A stretch of 64,000 nucleotides of DNA, from the NCBI RefSeq assembly GCF_964253025.1, contig NZ_CAXUQC020000001.1, positions 2,356,001-2,420,000 on the forward strand, in the 5' to 3' direction. The stretch is from Rhizobacter sp964253025. GTDB taxonomy: Bacteria; Pseudomonadota; Gammaproteobacteria; Burkholderiales; Burkholderiaceae_C. The notes beneath the pieces are model-generated. The model was not told the DNA's origin, searched no databases, and worked only from the letters and a program-made list of their open reading frames with translations. Numbering within the stretch: the stretch's first letter is position 1; each line of letters begins with the position of its first letter. A program made the translations under genes and the position numbers. Positions 62,419-64,000 of this stretch are shown one piece after another.

Positions 62419-63291
62419 TCACCGATGAAGCCCCTCTTCGTCCGGCTCGTCTGTCGAGGTGGCAATGACGCTCACGGGGCGACCCTTCGCCCGCTTCCAG
62501 GCATAGACGCCATAGCCCGAGGCTCCGTAGAGGCAGAACAGTGCGAACAGCACGAACGGCGGATTCAGCGTGATGAGTGCGATCCCGAGGGCGATGGCCA
62601 CGATGACGATGAAGGGCACCGAGCGCTTGAAGCTCACGTCCTTGAAGCTGTAGAACGGCACGTTCGTGACCATGGTGAGGCCGGCGTACAGCGTGAAGCC
62701 GAAGGCCAGCCAGGCGAGCCAGCCGGGGAATGCGTCGATGCCGTTGCGGCCGCCCAGGTAACCCAGGCTGTCCATCACCCAGATGAACCCCATGACCAGC
62801 GCCGCGGCAGCCGGACTCGGCAGGCCCTGGAAGAAGCGCTTGTCCACGACGGCGAGGTTGGTGTTGAAGCGCGCGAGACGCAAGGCCGCACAGGCGCAGT
62901 AGACGAAGGCGGCGATCCAGCCCGGCTTGCCGAGACCGGTCAGGGCCCACTCGTAGACGATCAGGGCTGGCGCGGCCCCGAAGGAGACCATGTCGGACAA
63001 GCTGTCCATCTGCTCGCCGAACGTGCTTTGCGTGTTGGTCATGCGGGCCACGCGGCCGTCGAGGCTGTCGAGCACCATCGCGCAGAAGACACCGATCGCG
63101 GCCTGCTCGAAGCGGCCGTTCATGGCCATGACAATGGCATAGAAGCCGCCGAACAGGGCTGCGACGGTGAACAGGTTGGGCAGGATATAGATGCCCTTGC
63201 GGCGCGGCCGGGCCGGGGCGTCGTCCACTTCCAGCGTCGGGTTGTCGCCATCGTGCATCTTGTTCACTGCCTCTGGGGTCGGAAAATTCAT
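62419..63291 (-). CDS. pssA: CDP-diacylglycerol-serine O-phosphatidyltransferase
   Basis: Membrane enzyme making phosphatidylserine for phosphatidylethanolamine synthesis, 290 aa. The CDP-alcohol motif is complete: LDSLDGRVARMTNTQSTFGEQMDSLSD. About eight membrane helices follow. The start MNFPTPEAVNKM was chosen. It lies between ilvC and the leuA genes on the same strand, a common arrangement in betaproteobacteria. The leu leader begins 75 nt after its stop. Confidence 0.94.
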   Translation of the reverse strand: MNFPTPEAVNKMHDGDNPTLEVDDAPARPRRKGIYILPNLFTVAALFGGFYAIVMAMNGRFEQAAIGVFCAMVLDSLDGRVARMTNTQSTFGEQMDSLSDMVSFGAAPALIVYEWALTGLGKPGWIAAFVYCACAALRLARFNTNLAVVDKRFFQGLPSPAAAALVMGFIWVMDSLGYLGGRNGIDAFPGWLAWLAFGFTLYAGLTMVTNVPFYSFKDVSFKRSVPFIVIVAIALGIALITLNPPFVLFALFCLYGASGYGVYAWKRAKGRPVSVIATSTDEPDEEGLHR

Positions 63292-63352
63292 CGCGCGAAG
63301 GATAACTTAGCACTGTCCCGGGGGCCGCATGAACTGCCGTGCCACACGGGTC

Positions 63353-63385
63353 AAAAAAAACGGCCGCAAGGTTTCCCTTGCGGCC
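63353..63385 (-). terminator. Rho-independent terminator after ilvC
   Basis: A perfect 10-bp stem, GGCCGCAAGG (63362-63371) with CCTTGCGGCC (63376-63385), has a TTTC loop and is followed on the minus strand by eight Ts from 63360 to 63353. Confidence 0.92.
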
Positions 63386-63422
63386 TGCACCGCGCGGCCG
63401 GCGAACCGGCCGGGCACATCGA

Positions 63423-64000
<578 letters not shown>

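Overview
The window is high-GC chromosomal DNA from a betaproteobacterium of the order Burkholderiales. The evidence is the System I cytochrome c maturation genes, a PHB phasin, hpnCDE squalene genes, a CysI-type sulfite reductase without CysJ, an APS-type CysH, and the order tig-clpP-clpX-lon. The Rubrivivax/Leptothrix/Ideonella-like part of the order is my best guess, from general resemblance only. Nearly all coding capacity is ordinary chromosomal metabolism. I see no phage, transposase, CRISPR array or plasmid functions.

Layout. 1-5042 (minus): ccmABCDEF-dsbE, cytochrome c maturation, cut by the left edge. 5119-9402 (minus): a housekeeping run transcribed mltG-tmk-holB-pilZ-tatD plus a small conserved protein. 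9449-12922 (plus): YgfZ-type folate-binding protein, a JmjC/cupin-like oxygenase, a DUF4936 protein and an NRDE protein. 12923-15954: a thioesterase-GNAT fusion and an esterase (minus) diverging from an iron-dependent alcohol dehydrogenase (plus). 16052-17344 (minus): isocitrate lyase. 17681-24259 (plus): a polyamine/amine catabolic cluster resembling the gamma-glutamylated putrescine (Puu) route, with PuuD, PuuA and PuuC homologues and two class III aminotransferases. 24256-31090: mixed genes (DusA, SMP-30 lactonase, ZIP transporter, 2-hydroxyacid dehydrogenase, thioesterase, phasin, patatin lipoprotein).

31252-39424 (plus): a sulfate-assimilation locus tauE-cysI-DUF934-cysH-cysD-cysN-cobA, followed closely by a 7Fe ferredoxin and a ferredoxin-NADP reductase-like flavoprotein that could feed electrons to CysI. 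39437-42245: an unrecognised helical protein, a diiron-type hydrolase and a divergent TetR regulator. 42456-48982 (minus): tRNA-Leu(UAG), tig, clpP, clpX, lon, tRNA-Gly(GCC), tRNA-Cys(GCA). 49050-53359 (minus): an RND efflux pair, divergent from hpnCDE (53519-56483) with a dyad operator between them. Then an IclR regulator, PBP7-like endopeptidase, two different adjacent 2-isopropylmalate synthases behind a leucine-rich leader and attenuator, pssA, and the C-terminal part of ilvC cut by the right edge.

The most interesting signals are regulatory rather than new protein systems: the leu leader/attenuator upstream of the second leuA; a sigma-54-type promoter and a structure that could hide the ribosome binding site in the amine cluster; dyads upstream of aceA, the RND pump and the TetR gene; a Fur-box-like site before a ZIP transporter; sigma-32-like promoters for lon and clpP; and an unidentified coiled-coil protein with a hydrophobic hairpin. 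No database search was possible. Family names rest on recognisable motifs and gene order.
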